Counted from the first letter of the stretch, positions 40,776 to 51,554 are shown. The stretch: 64,000 nucleotides of DNA from Candidatus Gastranaerophilales bacterium (GCA_944322935.1 CALUQO010000004.1:17054-81053); one strand, 5' to 3'. The notes: a model not told the origin generated them from the sequence alone. Translations and numbers: made by a program.

Positions 40776-43700
40776 ATGCTCTGTATAAAATGTAAAAAAA
40801 TTATACCTGATAATCAGCTAAGATGCAGTTATTGCCACACTAAAGTACAATCAGTCTGTCCGGTATGCGGACAGGTGAATCCTATAACGTCTGAATATTG
40901 CAAAAGATGCGGTTTGCAGCTTTTAAAACACTGCCAAAAATGTAACAGCATAAATCTTCCGAGCGCAAAAATTTGCCGCAAATGTTCTTATCCGTTCGTA
41001 AAAGATAAAGCGGAAATAGCCATAACTGATTTATCCAAAATGCAAAAAAATCCGGAAACTCCTGTCTCGCTTGATATACCCAATACAAAAATTTACACGG
41101 GAATATCAAAAGAACTGATGGCTTTGCAGGTTGGTGATGATAAAATATCAGAAGGCCTTAAAAAAGAAAAATTGGCTGCTGCCAAAAAGCCGCTAATTAA
41201 TTCAAAAATAGTTGTATCGGAAGAAAAAGTTGTTAAAAATATTGAAAAATTCACCCAAAAATCACCTATACAAAATGTGCAACCGCCTAAAAAAAACACA
41301 AACAATAAATCGGAAGATGTTTTAAAACCGGAATTTTCGGCAGATATGCAGGCTCCCAAAATTTTGCCGGAAGAAACTGACACTAATTCTTATGAACCTA
41401 AAGAATATGATCAGATAAAAGCTAAAAATCATATTATCAATACTCTTAAGCAGCCTGAAAAGCTGATAATCGGCCTTAGTGCACCAGAAGGATACGGCAA
41501 ATCAACTGTTTTAAGGTATCTTTTTAATGATTTGCTAAAACAAAATTATATCTGGCTCTGGGGGGAATGCAGCGCTAATTCGCAAATCAGCCCTTTTGGA
41601 ATATTTCAGGAAATTGTGCTGACTTTCTTTAACATGCCGAATTTTTCCAATATGTCAAACGATTTTATTCGTCAGGCAAGACGCATGCTTTCTGAAAGTT
41701 TGCCGTTTTTTAATGCTGATGAAATATCCAACCTTTTTAATTTCTTGTACCCGAGTATGACGGCAAAATATGAAGATATTTTAACAAACAAAGATGTCAC
41801 CTTTGAATTGCTGGAAAAACTCATTTGCGAGTTATCAAAAAAATCAAAACTTATAATTATTATTGATGATTTTGATATGATAGACGGTGCATCATATGAG
41901 TTTTTGTCATATTTTGTTGATAACGGGCATCTCGGCGACAATATAAAGCTTATTATTTCTTATAAAGACAGCCGTATTACTCAGGGATATTTTTACTCGG
42001 AAAAACTTTTACAAAATCAGTACGAGGATGTAAAGTTGTCAAAACTGTCACCGAGAGATGCTGATAACCTGATAAAAATGTTTTTAAAAGGTTCAAATCC
42101 GTTGCCAAAACCGGTTTTTGAAAAAATTTATTATCTTTCACAGGGTAACAGCGCTTATATAGAACAAATGATTGTTCTTTTAAATGAAAACAGGGCTTTT
42201 TATAAAGAAAGCGGCAAAATAAGATACAATCAAAACCCTATTGCACTAAACCTTCCCAAAAATCTATATGAAATTCTCGTACTCAGATTAAATCATTTGC
42301 AAAGGAAATATCCGCTTGCTTTTAAAACACTGTGTACGGCTGCAATTATGGGCAACAAGTTTAATGTAAAATTGCTCGGGATAATTATGAAAACAGACCC
42401 GCAGCAATTCCAGAATACGATTAAAATGTTAAGCACATTTGCTTATATATCCCAGTTTAATAACAATATCTACGAATTCAAAAACACGCTGCTGTGGCGT
42501 TTTGTATACGAAAAAGCAAAACAGAGCAAGGATTTTGTTTTATTAAATGAAAAAATATTTGATATAATTAATTCTTTTACACTTTCAAGTAATGCTCTAA
42601 AAGCTCTTATTGCCCAAAGTTTAAATCAAAAACTTTTGGCCTTGAATATCTGGACTGATAATATAAAACTCTGTGCATACTTGGGCGATGAACATTTGTG
42701 GACACTTTCCCAAAAGCAGTGTTTAAAAATAGCGCAGGAAGAAAAGCCGGAAAATGAAGCTTTGATAATAAATAACATACAGGAACGCATGGGCAAATTG
42801 ATTTATCAAAGCAGACCATCCGAGGCTATAGGATATTTATCTGCTTCGATTAACAATGCAATGAAAGTCGATAACAAGCCCAAAATAATAGAACTCACGG
42901 GATATCTCAGCAAGAGCTGTTCTTTGACAGGTAATTACTACGGCGTTATTGAATCCGTTGATACGGCGTTAAAACTCATTGAAAGCCCGGACAAAAAGCT
43001 GGAATGTGCCTTAATCAAACAGAAAAAATTAAACGCAATGTTCTGCCTCGGCAATTCCGAAGAAATTTACAACATGGCAAGCAATGACATTATACCTGTT
43101 GTAGAAAAAGCGTTGTCTCATGAAATACCTTCTAACGGAATTTCTATGGACATAATTTATGAGGCCTGGCTGGAAGGAAACCTGACCGTGGCTATGGCGT
43201 TGATTTCGCAGGGTAACAATAAAAGTTTTGAAATATTAAAACTAATCGACGAAATTGTTGCAAAAAACCACGTTGAAAACAAAAATTATCTGCAGCGGGT
43301 TAAACTTGCCAAAGCTCTTGCATATTCAATGCAGGGTAATTTGAAAAAGTCGGACGATATATTAATTTCACTGACTCAAGAAACAGCCAAAGAAGTTGTT
43401 GAGCCTGAAGTTATTTCTCTGTGGAATTTTATAAATATATTAAACAAACTGCACAGACATGATTGGCAGAACATTAAGGCAGATTTATTCTCCGTTGTAA
43501 CTTTTGCAAACAATTACAACGATGTACTGGTCAAAAATCTGCTTAAAGTATTCTTAGGCAAAATTTTGCAGGAAGAAGGCAATCTGTCTAAGGCTTTGAA
43601 TATTTTCAATGAGCAAATTACGGTATTTGCAAAAGAAAAAATAGCTGCCGGTGCTTTTCTTTGCTGGTATTACATAGCAAAATTAACGCTTGTGACAGAC

Positions 43701-44114
43701 GGAAGCGAAAAATCTTTGCATATCGCTCAAAAAGCGCTTGAAGTGGCCAAAAACCCAAAAATTTCAAATTACTATTTCATGGTATTGTTCAAAAAACTTA
43801 TTGCAGAAATATACATAATTAAAGGTGATATGGAATCAGCCAAAATGTATATAGAAAAAGCTTTAAGAATAACAAAAAAATACAATATGAAACTGCTGAA
43901 AGTTTCTGTTTATCAGCTTTATGCAAAATATCTTGAAGAAATGGTTTCCAAAAGGCCTAAAAATGCCTCTACCTATGCACAAAATGCCGTTGCTGCTTAT
44001 AAAAAAGCATTGTCATTGGCCGAAACATTGGAAATAGATGTCATTACGGATGATGTCCAAAAGAATTTCAACTCATTTAAAACATTTTGTCAGTTAAATA
44101 AAATAAAAATTTAA
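40776..44114 (+). CDS. Zinc-ribbon STAND-type ATPase with TPR region
   Basis: A 1112-aa protein. Three CxxC zinc ribbons at residues 1-72 (CIKCKKIIPDNQLRCSYC; CPVCGQVNPITSEYCKRC; CQKCNSINLPSAKICRKC), a Lys-rich linker (~75-215), an AAA/STAND-type NTPase (Walker A APEGYGKST near 238; Walker B KLIIIIDDFD near 365), a winged-helix-like part and a long helical TPR-like C-terminus (~600-1100). The layout matches MalT/adenylate-cyclase-type signal ATPases without a cyclase or LuxR domain. It starts 78 nt after the sigma gene in the same direction, so it may belong to the same regulon or operon. Function unknown. Confidence 0.75.
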   Translation: MLCIKCKKIIPDNQLRCSYCHTKVQSVCPVCGQVNPITSEYCKRCGLQLLKHCQKCNSINLPSAKICRKCSYPFVKDKAEIAITDLSKMQKNPETPVSLDIPNTKIYTGISKELMALQVGDDKISEGLKKEKLAAAKKPLINSKIVVSEEKVVKNIEKFTQKSPIQNVQPPKKNTNNKSEDVLKPEFSADMQAPKILPEETDTNSYEPKEYDQIKAKNHIINTLKQPEKLIIGLSAPEGYGKSTVLRYLFNDLLKQNYIWLWGECSANSQISPFGIFQEIVLTFFNMPNFSNMSNDFIRQARRMLSESLPFFNADEISNLFNFLYPSMTAKYEDILTNKDVTFELLEKLICELSKKSKLIIIIDDFDMIDGASYEFLSYFVDNGHLGDNIKLIISYKDSRITQGYFYSEKLLQNQYEDVKLSKLSPRDADNLIKMFLKGSNPLPKPVFEKIYYLSQGNSAYIEQMIVLLNENRAFYKESGKIRYNQNPIALNLPKNLYEILVLRLNHLQRKYPLAFKTLCTAAIMGNKFNVKLLGIIMKTDPQQFQNTIKMLSTFAYISQFNNNIYEFKNTLLWRFVYEKAKQSKDFVLLNEKIFDIINSFTLSSNALKALIAQSLNQKLLALNIWTDNIKLCAYLGDEHLWTLSQKQCLKIAQEEKPENEALIINNIQERMGKLIYQSRPSEAIGYLSASINNAMKVDNKPKIIELTGYLSKSCSLTGNYYGVIESVDTALKLIESPDKKLECALIKQKKLNAMFCLGNSEEIYNMASNDIIPVVEKALSHEIPSNGISMDIIYEAWLEGNLTVAMALISQGNNKSFEILKLIDEIVAKNHVENKNYLQRVKLAKALAYSMQGNLKKSDDILISLTQETAKEVVEPEVISLWNFINILNKLHRHDWQNIKADLFSVVTFANNYNDVLVKNLLKVFLGKILQEEGNLSKALNIFNEQITVFAKEKIAAGAFLCWYYIAKLTLVTDGSEKSLHIAQKALEVAKNPKISNYYFMVLFKKLIAEIYIIKGDMESAKMYIEKALRITKKYNMKLLKVSVYQLYAKYLEEMVSKRPKNASTYAQNAVAAYKKALSLAETLEIDVITDDVQKNFNSFKTFCQLNKIKI

Positions 44115-44767
44115 TTAACTAATTTTGGGAAAAGTATAATGGAACCGTCATCCTCCCGCCATTGGATGTATCCTATTTTCATCTGCCCGCCCATATCCAG
44201 AATAGTTACAAGCGCCCAGTTGCCGCTGATTTTGTTCAGTTTTATGGAACGAATATAAGTAAAACCGCCCAATTTTTGCGACAATTTATCAGCCCCGCTG
44301 TAGTAACCTCTTTTACGGTAATCCACATTTTTCATATAATAAAGGCCGTATTTTCGTCCGTAATACGCGTAAAAATCTTTTAAACTCCAAAAATCATCCG
44401 CTTTAGAAATTTTTATCCAGCCTGTTTTGTTACTCGTTTTGTCATAAATGATTTTGTACCAGTCGTCTTGCATATCAACAACCATACAAAACGCCAAATT
44501 TTGAGAGTCTACCTGCGCAACAAAAAGTGCTGACGGTTCAATAGTTGATTTGTTGAGTTTTACTGCATTGTTTGTCCAGCTTATGTTCTCAATGTTTTGA
44601 GAATCCTCTCTCGGATAAAGATAAAGTTTAAAACTCTGAGGCACCTGCAAAAAACCGATAGTTTCGTTACTTATAGAACCCGTATAATACGGCATTACAT
44701 CGGCCATTACCGGTAAACTCAAAAAACAGGATAAAATAACCGTAATAAAAAAACTAAATCTTTTCAT
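44111..44767 (-). CDS. Exported hypothetical protein, SH3-like
   Basis: A 218-aa protein with a signal peptide (MKRFSFFITVILSCFLSLPVMA). The mature part is beta-rich with WYKIIYDKTSNKTGWIKIS, the signature of bacterial SH3-type domains, and a C-terminal strand set ending KIGYIQWREDDGSIILF. SH3-like domains in exported proteins often bind cell-wall material. The stop overlaps the stop of the STAND ATPase gene by 4 nt. No family name can be assigned. Confidence 0.6.
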   Translation of the reverse strand: MKRFSFFITVILSCFLSLPVMADVMPYYTGSISNETIGFLQVPQSFKLYLYPREDSQNIENISWTNNAVKLNKSTIEPSALFVAQVDSQNLAFCMVVDMQDDWYKIIYDKTSNKTGWIKISKADDFWSLKDFYAYYGRKYGLYYMKNVDYRKRGYYSGADKLSQKLGGFTYIRSIKLNKISGNWALVTILDMGGQMKIGYIQWREDDGSIILFPKLVN

Positions 44768-44919
44768 AATAAATGTTTAGCACAAATTTTGCTTTTTTTC
44801 AAAGCATTTATCGTGTTTTTTAACAGCAAAATTATAATCGGCCGTTAATTTTTCAAAATAAAAATACACAAAAAAATAAAGCTGTTTGCATAAGATAATT
44901 TATCAGGCATAATTTATCT

Positions 44920-46065
44920 ATGAAGATTGCTGCATTTAAAGTTGAAGATTGGATGAACGAATACGAAAAGTATTCAAAATACGACCTTGGCAACACTACG
45001 GTACAAACGTTGTCTTTGGATGAATTGTTTGTGCTTTCTGGGGAAAACAAAGAGGACTTTTTTAACAATCTGTGTGAACAAAAACTTGGCTACGGTTATA
45101 TTACAGGCATGCCAGCTTTTAAAGAAGGAGTGACAAAACTTTATACAACAATTACCCCTGAGGATATTATCCCGACAATAGGCGCTGCAGGGGCAAATCA
45201 TCTTTTGTTTTATTCTCTTGTCGAACCTTGTGACAGAGTGATTTCCGTAATACCTACTTATCAGCAGCTTTATTCCATACCTCAATCCTTCGGGGCGGAT
45301 GTGCAATATTTGCATCTTACGCCTGAAAATAACTTTTTGCCGGATTTAAATGAATTAAAAAGTCTTGTCAATGAAAATACAAAACTTATTTGCATCAATA
45401 ACCCCAACAACCCGTCGGGTTCTCTAATCGGGGAAGAACTGCTTTTAAAGATAATTGATATAGCAAAAAGTGTCGGGGCTTATATCCTTTGTGATGAAGT
45501 TTACAGGGGATTAAATCAGTCCGATAAATACACTCCATCCGTTGCTGACCTGTATGACAGAGGCATAAGCGTATGTTCCATGTCAAAAATATTTTCACTT
45601 GCCGGCTTACGGCTGGGATGGATTGCAACAAAAGATAAACAAGTTATTAATAGCTGCATTCACCACAGGGAGTACAACATGATATCGTGCTCGTTGTTAG
45701 ATGAGAATATTGCTGCACTTGCTTTAACACACTATGATAAAATAATTGAGCGCAACAAAATTGCAATCAGAAAATGTCTTGCCATACTCGATGAATGGGT
45801 CAATAACGAAAACCATATATCGTACATTAAACCGAAAGCAGGCACCACGGCTATGTTATATTATGATTTTGATATGACTTCACAAGAACTGTGCGACAGA
45901 CTTGCAAAAGAAAAAGGCGTGTTTTTGACTCCAGGTTTTTGTTTTGAAACCGAATACTGTTTCAGGGCAGGATATTGCAAAAATCCTGAGGTTTTAGCGC
46001 AGGGGCTTGATAAAATAAGTGAATTTATAAAAGAAATAATTAACGGGGGAATTAATCTTAGATGA
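44920..46065 (+). CDS. PLP-dependent aminotransferase (class I/II)
   Basis: A 381-aa fold-type I aminotransferase. Seen: GYGYITGMPAFKEGVTKLYT, LICINNPNNPSGSLIGEELL, AYILCDEVYRGL, and SMSKIFSLAGLRLGWIA with the PLP-binding Lys. Substrate unknown. The stop codon of this gene and the start of the next overlap as ATGA (46062-46065), so aminotransferase and acyltransferase are translationally coupled; together they suggest modification of an amino sugar or amino acid conjugate, which is inference. Confidence 0.88.
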   Translation: MKIAAFKVEDWMNEYEKYSKYDLGNTTVQTLSLDELFVLSGENKEDFFNNLCEQKLGYGYITGMPAFKEGVTKLYTTITPEDIIPTIGAAGANHLLFYSLVEPCDRVISVIPTYQQLYSIPQSFGADVQYLHLTPENNFLPDLNELKSLVNENTKLICINNPNNPSGSLIGEELLLKIIDIAKSVGAYILCDEVYRGLNQSDKYTPSVADLYDRGISVCSMSKIFSLAGLRLGWIATKDKQVINSCIHHREYNMISCSLLDENIAALALTHYDKIIERNKIAIRKCLAILDEWVNNENHISYIKPKAGTTAMLYYDFDMTSQELCDRLAKEKGVFLTPGFCFETEYCFRAGYCKNPEVLAQGLDKISEFIKEIINGGINLR

Positions 46066-47207
46066 TAAACACCGCAATAAATGACATACAACAGCAGAAA
46101 ACAAATGAAAAACCTACTCAAGAGGATTTTTCAACAAAAGTAAATATTTTAAAGGCTCTTGCCATAACACTTGTTGTGTCGGGGCATTTGGAGTTTTCGC
46201 TTTTGGGAATGTTTACTCCGTATTCGTTTCAGCTTGCGTTGTTTTTCTTTATATCGGGTTATTTGTTCAAGGACAAGTATATTGATGATGTTTATACTTT
46301 CGTAAAAAGAAGGATACAAACTCTTCTTGTTCCGTATTTTTTGTATAACGTGTTTTACCTCGGAGTTACCGTGTTAATAGCAAAACTTACCGGACATTTT
46401 TGGGGCGAAAAAATTACTCTCAAAAACTTTTTTATAACCCCTTTTTTAAACGGGCACCAGTTTGATTTATCGTGTCCGTTGTGGTTCGTTACACAGCTGT
46501 TTATGACAATGATTGTGTTTTTATTTTTATTCAGAACTTTGAAAAAAACAAAGGATAACAAATATTTTCATCTGGCTGTTTTTGCAATACTCGGAGTTCT
46601 TGCAATACCTGTATCAAAAGTTTTTAAGGTTGACCCGTTAATGCTCGTTGTTATAAGAACGATGTTTTCGCTGTTTTTTGTTTATTTGGGATATTATTAC
46701 AGACATTACATTGAAGAACATATAAATATATTTACGGTCAAATGGCTTGGGTGGGTAATTGTTATACAATCGATATTGTGGCTGTTTAACAGAGATTTTG
46801 ACCCGGAACACGGCATAGGATTAAGTTATGTACTTGTGTGGGCAAGGTTTGACGATCAGCTTATTGTTCCGATAATCACTGCATTGACCGGAATATGGGC
46901 GTCTTTGTTTACGGTGAAAATTTTGTATCCGTACTTAAAAGATGTAAAGTTTGTGCGTGTGCTCGGAGAAAATACTTATCACATTATGGCTAACCACCTG
47001 CTTGTGATGTACATAATCACGGCAATACTTTTGAAAATGAACGGTATTCCTATTTCAGAGCGCGCAAATCACGATATTTATTGGATTTATAACCCAGTAC
47101 AGACAACATATTTTTATTTTGTTGTGACAATGGTTGTTTCCGCATACATTGGAGTAGGGTTAAAGTTTATAAGGCAAAAAGTTTTGCATATAGAAAGCAA
47201 AAGATAA
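46062..47207 (+). CDS. Acyltransferase-3 family membrane protein
   Basis: A 381-aa protein with about ten membrane helices. The N-terminal KVNILKALAITLVVSGHLE and FFISGYLFKDKY match the acyltransferase-3 (OafA/NolX/fucose 4-O-acetylase) family, including the conserved His in SGH. These proteins O-acetylate surface sugars or other exported molecules. It overlaps the aminotransferase gene. The start is ATG 46062. No other glycan genes are adjacent. Confidence 0.85.
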   Translation: MINTAINDIQQQKTNEKPTQEDFSTKVNILKALAITLVVSGHLEFSLLGMFTPYSFQLALFFFISGYLFKDKYIDDVYTFVKRRIQTLLVPYFLYNVFYLGVTVLIAKLTGHFWGEKITLKNFFITPFLNGHQFDLSCPLWFVTQLFMTMIVFLFLFRTLKKTKDNKYFHLAVFAILGVLAIPVSKVFKVDPLMLVVIRTMFSLFFVYLGYYYRHYIEEHINIFTVKWLGWVIVIQSILWLFNRDFDPEHGIGLSYVLVWARFDDQLIVPIITALTGIWASLFTVKILYPYLKDVKFVRVLGENTYHIMANHLLVMYIITAILLKMNGIPISERANHDIYWIYNPVQTTYFYFVVTMVVSAYIGVGLKFIRQKVLHIESKR

Positions 47208-47488
47208 ATACACTTTTATTCGTTTAAAAACTTCAAAATGTCCGTATTTTCACCGGCATTTTTTGGCTTTAAAAAGGCTTTTGGGGGCGAAAAGTTTTTC
47301 TTTTAAATTTATAAAAAATATGCTACTATTATCTTAGCTTAATATATAAAAGAATTAATAATTAATATGAATTTATAAATCATTAATTTTATACATAAAT
47401 ATTTGGCTCGAATGCACCGTGAATAAAAAATACTGGCGCATTTGAGTATGTGTATATATAGAATAAGAGGTACAGGACAATCGACACA

Positions 47489-49018
47489 ATGACTTTATTA
47501 ACCGCACTCTTAATAATTGCCCTTCTCGCTGCAGCAGGCCTCGGCGCACTGGCGTTTGCCGCAATGCAGAAGAAAAAAACAGTGCAGGCACTTTACGATC
47601 AGCTTTCTAAAGAAACAGCAGAAAAAGAAAGCCTTTTGAAAAAAGAAGCAATGATTCAGGCTAAAGAAGCATTGCATATTGAACGTGAAAAATTCGACGA
47701 CGAAATAAGAGAACGCCGTCAGGATTTGCAAAGAGCAGAAGACAAACTTATTAAAAAAGAAGATATGCTCGAAGACAAACTGCAAGAAGCAGCCGACAAA
47801 GAATATGCCGTTCAGAAAAAAATGGATGAACTTCTTGAAAAAGAAGATTATCTGGCTGACCTTATTGCAAAACAAATCGAAGAAACTGAAAAAATTGCAG
47901 GCATGTCACGCGATGAAGCCAGACATATGTTGATGGAACAGTTGAAACAGGATCTTCAACAGGAGCAAATGCAATTAATCAGAGAAAACGAAATTAAAAT
48001 TAAAGAAGCAGCAAAACAAACAGCACAGGATATTCTCTCTACCACAATGCAAAGATGTGCAATTGATCAGGTTGTGGAATCCACTGTGTCTGTTGTTAAC
48101 CTTCCTTCTGACGAAATGAAAGGCCGTATTATCGGACGTGAGGGACGTAATATCAGAACACTGGAAACTCTTACCGGTGTTGATCTGATTATCGATGACA
48201 CACCGGAAGCTGTTGTACTTTCCAGCTTTGACCCTGTCAGACGCGAGGTTGCAAAAGTTGCACTGGAAAAACTTATCTCCGATGGCCGTATCCACCCTGT
48301 AAGAATTGAAGAAATGGTGGAAAAAGCACAGGAGGAAATTGAAGAAAAAATTAAAAAAGAAGGTGAAAACGCTGCAGTAGATATGGGCGTTTTGAACCTT
48401 CATAAAGAGTTAATCAAAACACTCGGACGTTTGTATTACAGAACAAGCTACGGGCAAAATGTTTTGAAACACTCGCTGGAAGTAGGCCACATCGCCGGAA
48501 TGCTTGCCGCTGAACTCGGCGCAAATGTTCAGGTTGCAAAACGTGCCGGACTTCTCCACGACATAGGCAAGGCTGTCGACCAGACTCAAGATGGAACACA
48601 TATTGAGCTGGGTGTTGAGCTTGCCCGTCGTTACGGTGAGAAAGAAGAAATTGTTCACGCAATAGAAGCTCACCACGACGATGTTACAGCAAATACGATT
48701 GAAGCAGTTTTGGTAAAACTAGCGGATGCTATATCAGCCGGACGTCCCGGTTCAAGACGTGATACTCTTGAAATCTACATCAAAAGACTCAAAAAAATTG
48801 AAGAAATCGCCTCGAGCTACGAAGGCATAAAACAGTCTTTTGCAGTACAGGCGGGTCGTGAGGTCAGGATTATTGTCCAGCCTGACATGTTCGATGATCT
48901 GGCAAGCGCAAAGTTAGCCCGCGATATTGCTAAGCGTATTGAAGAAGAACTCGATTATCCGGGTCAAATCAGAGTAACGGTTGTACGAGAAATTAGAACA
49001 ACCGAAATTGCGAAGTGA
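47489..49018 (+). CDS. rny: Ribonuclease Y
   Basis: A 509-aa protein. An N-terminal membrane helix ([21 protein letters not shown]), a long coiled coil (~25-190), a KH domain (~205-265, [19 protein letters not shown]) and an HD domain (~330-430, [22 protein letters not shown]). This is the membrane-bound endoribonuclease that begins mRNA decay in Firmicutes and relatives. The 281-bp upstream gap (47208-47488) is AT-rich, shows a promoter-like stretch and no gene. A small hairpin (AAAATCC/GGATTTT, ~49020-49043) follows, before ymdB. Confidence 0.97.
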   Translation: MTLLTALLIIALLAAAGLGALAFAAMQKKKTVQALYDQLSKETAEKESLLKKEAMIQAKEALHIEREKFDDEIRERRQDLQRAEDKLIKKEDMLEDKLQEAADKEYAVQKKMDELLEKEDYLADLIAKQIEETEKIAGMSRDEARHMLMEQLKQDLQQEQMQLIRENEIKIKEAAKQTAQDILSTTMQRCAIDQVVESTVSVVNLPSDEMKGRIIGREGRNIRTLETLTGVDLIIDDTPEAVVLSSFDPVRREVAKVALEKLISDGRIHPVRIEEMVEKAQEEIEEKIKKEGENAAVDMGVLNLHKELIKTLGRLYYRTSYGQNVLKHSLEVGHIAGMLAAELGANVQVAKRAGLLHDIGKAVDQTQDGTHIELGVELARRYGEKEEIVHAIEAHHDDVTANTIEAVLVKLADAISAGRPGSRRDTLEIYIKRLKKIEEIASSYEGIKQSFAVQAGREVRIIVQPDMFDDLASAKLARDIAKRIEEELDYPGQIRVTVVREIRTTEIAK

Positions 49019-49082
49019 TAAAAATCCAAGATCGCGGATTTTTTCAGGACGACGGTGATTTGACCTGTACGCGCAGGCAAAT

Positions 49083-49913
49083 ATGACAACAGAAAACGAA
49101 CAAATAAAAGTATTATTTATTGGCGATATTGTGGGTCGTCCGGGGCGTAATGCTGTTAAGCATTTTCTGGACGACTTGCGCGCCTGTGAAAATAACGATT
49201 ACGATTTTATTATTGCAAATGTGGAAAATGCTTCCCATGGCTTCGGCCTTACGGAAAAGAACCACAATGATCTTGCCTCATACGGCATAGATTGTTTTAC
49301 TTCAGGAAATCATATATGGGATAAAAAAGATATTTATTCTTATATAGATAAGTCTGACAGGTTGATAAGACCTATGAATTACCCTAAAGGGACTTACGGG
49401 GTGGGGTACAGAATTTTTGATGTTAAAAATACAAAAGTTGCTGTAATGAATCTGCTTGGCAGAACATTTATGACCCCTGTGGACTCGCCGTGGGAAATTT
49501 TGGAAAATGAAATTGAAAAAATAAAAGAGCAGGCGCCTGTTGTTATTGTAGATTTTCACGCAGAGGCTACCGCAGAAAAAATATGTTTTGCAAAATTCTG
49601 TTCTGCTCATAATGTCAGTGCTGTTTTGGGCACTCATACCCATGTACAAACCGCTGATGAAAGAATTATAAATAATTACACCGCTTATATATCAGATGCC
49701 GGCTTTTGCGGGGCGTTTGATTCTGTAATAGGTATGGCTTACGAACCATCATTAAAACGTTTGATTACAAGTATTCCGGAAAGATTCGATATAGCAGAAA
49801 CTCCGGTACTGGAACTTAATGCAGTCAGCATGCGCTTTGATGCCGTTTCAGGGCAAGCTCAAAGCATAGAAAGAATTAATTATATAAAAGATATTAGTGA
49901 GGTACAGACATGA
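49083..49913 (+). CDS. ymdB: YmdB-family metallophosphoesterase
   Basis: A 276-aa protein matching the TIGR00282/YmdB family: VLFIGDIVGRPGRNAVKHFL, NVENASHGFGLTEKN, SGNHIWDKKDIY, VVIVDFHAEATAEKI and LGTHTHVQTADERI, which supply the di-metal site. In Bacillus YmdB is a 2',3'-cAMP phosphodiesterase that affects biofilm and motility. The rny-ymdB order is conserved in many Firmicutes and is kept here. ATG at 49083 lacks a strong Shine-Dalgarno. Confidence 0.93.
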   Translation: MTTENEQIKVLFIGDIVGRPGRNAVKHFLDDLRACENNDYDFIIANVENASHGFGLTEKNHNDLASYGIDCFTSGNHIWDKKDIYSYIDKSDRLIRPMNYPKGTYGVGYRIFDVKNTKVAVMNLLGRTFMTPVDSPWEILENEIEKIKEQAPVVIVDFHAEATAEKICFAKFCSAHNVSAVLGTHTHVQTADERIINNYTAYISDAGFCGAFDSVIGMAYEPSLKRLITSIPERFDIAETPVLELNAVSMRFDAVSGQAQSIERINYIKDISEVQT

Positions 49914-49928
49914 AGAAAGGATAGAAAG

Positions 49929-50795
49929 GTGAAAGTCGATTTACACATTCACACAATCTATTCGGACGGCGTATTCAGCCCCGAAAAGATTGTGGATACT
50001 GCTATTGACGCGGGTTTGAATGCTATTGCGATTACCGATCACGATAACGTTCTTGCTTATCCGATAGCGGTAGAGTATGCTCAAAAAATCGCAAAAGAAA
50101 AAGGGGCTCCGCCGTTGGAAATTCTTCCGGGGGTGGAAATCAATACGATTTATAAAGATACAGAAATCCATATTCTGGGATATTTTATGAACCGTGATGA
50201 CAGCGATTTTCAAGAGATGCTAAAAACCCAGCAAAAAGCACGTATTGAGCAGACGGAAGAAATTATTCATCTTTTAAATAAAAAAGAAGGGATACATATT
50301 ACATTCGACAAGCTGAAGAGTCTTGTTGCCCCGGGCGGCAGCATAGGCAGACCGCATATTGCCAAAGCAATTACCATGGCCGGCGGGACAAACAGCGTTA
50401 TGGAAGCATACAGCAAATATATCAATGACGAATCGGATGTTTATGTTCAAAGAAAAACTGTTTCGCCGCATGAAGCAATAGAGATTATTTATGATGCAGG
50501 CGGAATCCCAGTGTTCGCACACCCTTTTGATGTTGATGATGCGGAAAATCTTATAAAAGAGTTTATGCATTACGGCTTGAGAGGGGTGGAAGCATACCAC
50601 CGTAAACATTCGCCGGCAATGGTTGAATACTATTCCACTATTGCGGAAAAGAACGGACTTATTATAACCGGCGGGTCTGATTTCCATGCGCCGAATCCGA
50701 ACAACGGTCAGATTATTCTGGGGAAAAACTTTATTCCTGAATGGATTTATGACACATTGATGAAAGAAAAGAAACAGTTAGATCTGGCAAGGTGA
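49929..50795 (+). CDS. PHP-domain phosphoesterase (TrpH/RnaseAM-like)
   Basis: A 288-aa PHP-domain protein. KVDLHIHTIYSDGVFSPEKI at the start, AIAITDHDNV, LEILPGVEINT, GIPVFAHPFDVDD and IITGGSDFHAPN are the metal ligands. The family member TrpH/YciV removes 3' phosphates from pAp-type nucleotides and trims RNA 5' ends (RNase AM). The GTG start at 49929 follows AAGAAAGGA. It sits 15 nt after ymdB and 1 nt before the prepilin gene, one operon with rny-ymdB. Confidence 0.88.
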   Translation: MKVDLHIHTIYSDGVFSPEKIVDTAIDAGLNAIAITDHDNVLAYPIAVEYAQKIAKEKGAPPLEILPGVEINTIYKDTEIHILGYFMNRDDSDFQEMLKTQQKARIEQTEEIIHLLNKKEGIHITFDKLKSLVAPGGSIGRPHIAKAITMAGGTNSVMEAYSKYINDESDVYVQRKTVSPHEAIEIIYDAGGIPVFAHPFDVDDAENLIKEFMHYGLRGVEAYHRKHSPAMVEYYSTIAEKNGLIITGGSDFHAPNPNNGQIILGKNFIPEWIYDTLMKEKKQLDLAR

Positions 50796-50796
50796 A

Positions 50797-51438
50797 ATGA
50801 AAAAACTTAGAGCTTTTAATATGGTAGAAATTATGATTGTGGTTTGCCTGCTTGTGACCACAGTCATACTCTGCCTGCCGACAATATTTAACAATTCAAA
50901 AGAAGCGAGAATAATTGCCGGCTGGAAAAGGCTGTTTTTAGAGGCTCAGACAAACTTTGAGGTATTTAATATAAGCGATGCCGAGCTAATACGTTCTGTT
51001 TGCAAAACCGATGTAGAGGATAAGGAGAACGAAATTTTTAAAATAATAGCTCCTTATCTTAATGTTGATTTGAGCAAAAGTACAAAGAGTTTAAAATCTT
51101 ATCATTACAAATTTAAAAACGGTTCTCAGGTTCCAATGCAGTCAAATATTTTTACAAAACTCTGGGCTTATCAGGAAAACGGGAATATAGTCGGGTTTAA
51201 ATGGTTGGATTGTAATTGCACTGAAACAAAACCCTGTGCTGCTGCATTGTTTGATATGAACGGAGTAAAGCCGCCGAATCGTATAGGCCGTGATATATTC
51301 GGGATTTATCTTTACCGCAATAGAATAGCGGCTTTTGGTTCTGAAGAAACTGACGGCGATAAACTTGAAAAGGACTGTAACGGACACACAAGCGGTATGG
51401 GATGTTCAGAATACTACCTTCGCGGCGGCAAGTTTTAA
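50797..51438 (+). CDS. Type IV prepilin-like protein
   Basis: A 213-aa protein with a short positive leader and prepilin N-methylation region: KKLRA-FNMVEIMIVVCLLV, where A precedes the cleavage and Glu is at +5. After one hydrophobic helix, the exported part is a Cys-containing beta-rich domain (WLDCNCTETKPCAAALFDMN; CNGHTSGMGCSEYYL). The residue at -1 is Ala rather than the usual Gly. It could be a pilin or pseudopilin. Closely spaced after the PHP gene. Confidence 0.8.
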   Translation: MKKLRAFNMVEIMIVVCLLVTTVILCLPTIFNNSKEARIIAGWKRLFLEAQTNFEVFNISDAELIRSVCKTDVEDKENEIFKIIAPYLNVDLSKSTKSLKSYHYKFKNGSQVPMQSNIFTKLWAYQENGNIVGFKWLDCNCTETKPCAAALFDMNGVKPPNRIGRDIFGIYLYRNRIAAFGSEETDGDKLEKDCNGHTSGMGCSEYYLRGGKF

Positions 51439-51554
51439 CAGGTGATTTATTATTTAATTCAATTGTTTCACAAAATATTTTTGGAAAGATTATGGTTTAT
51501 AACACCCGTAATTATTTATGCTAAAATTAATAAATAATCAAACGGGGAGAATTT

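Noticed and set aside
49019..49045. Intrinsic terminator between rny and ymdB
   Set aside because: The stem is short with an 8-nt loop; both genes are normally co-transcribed, so it is at best a weak attenuator.
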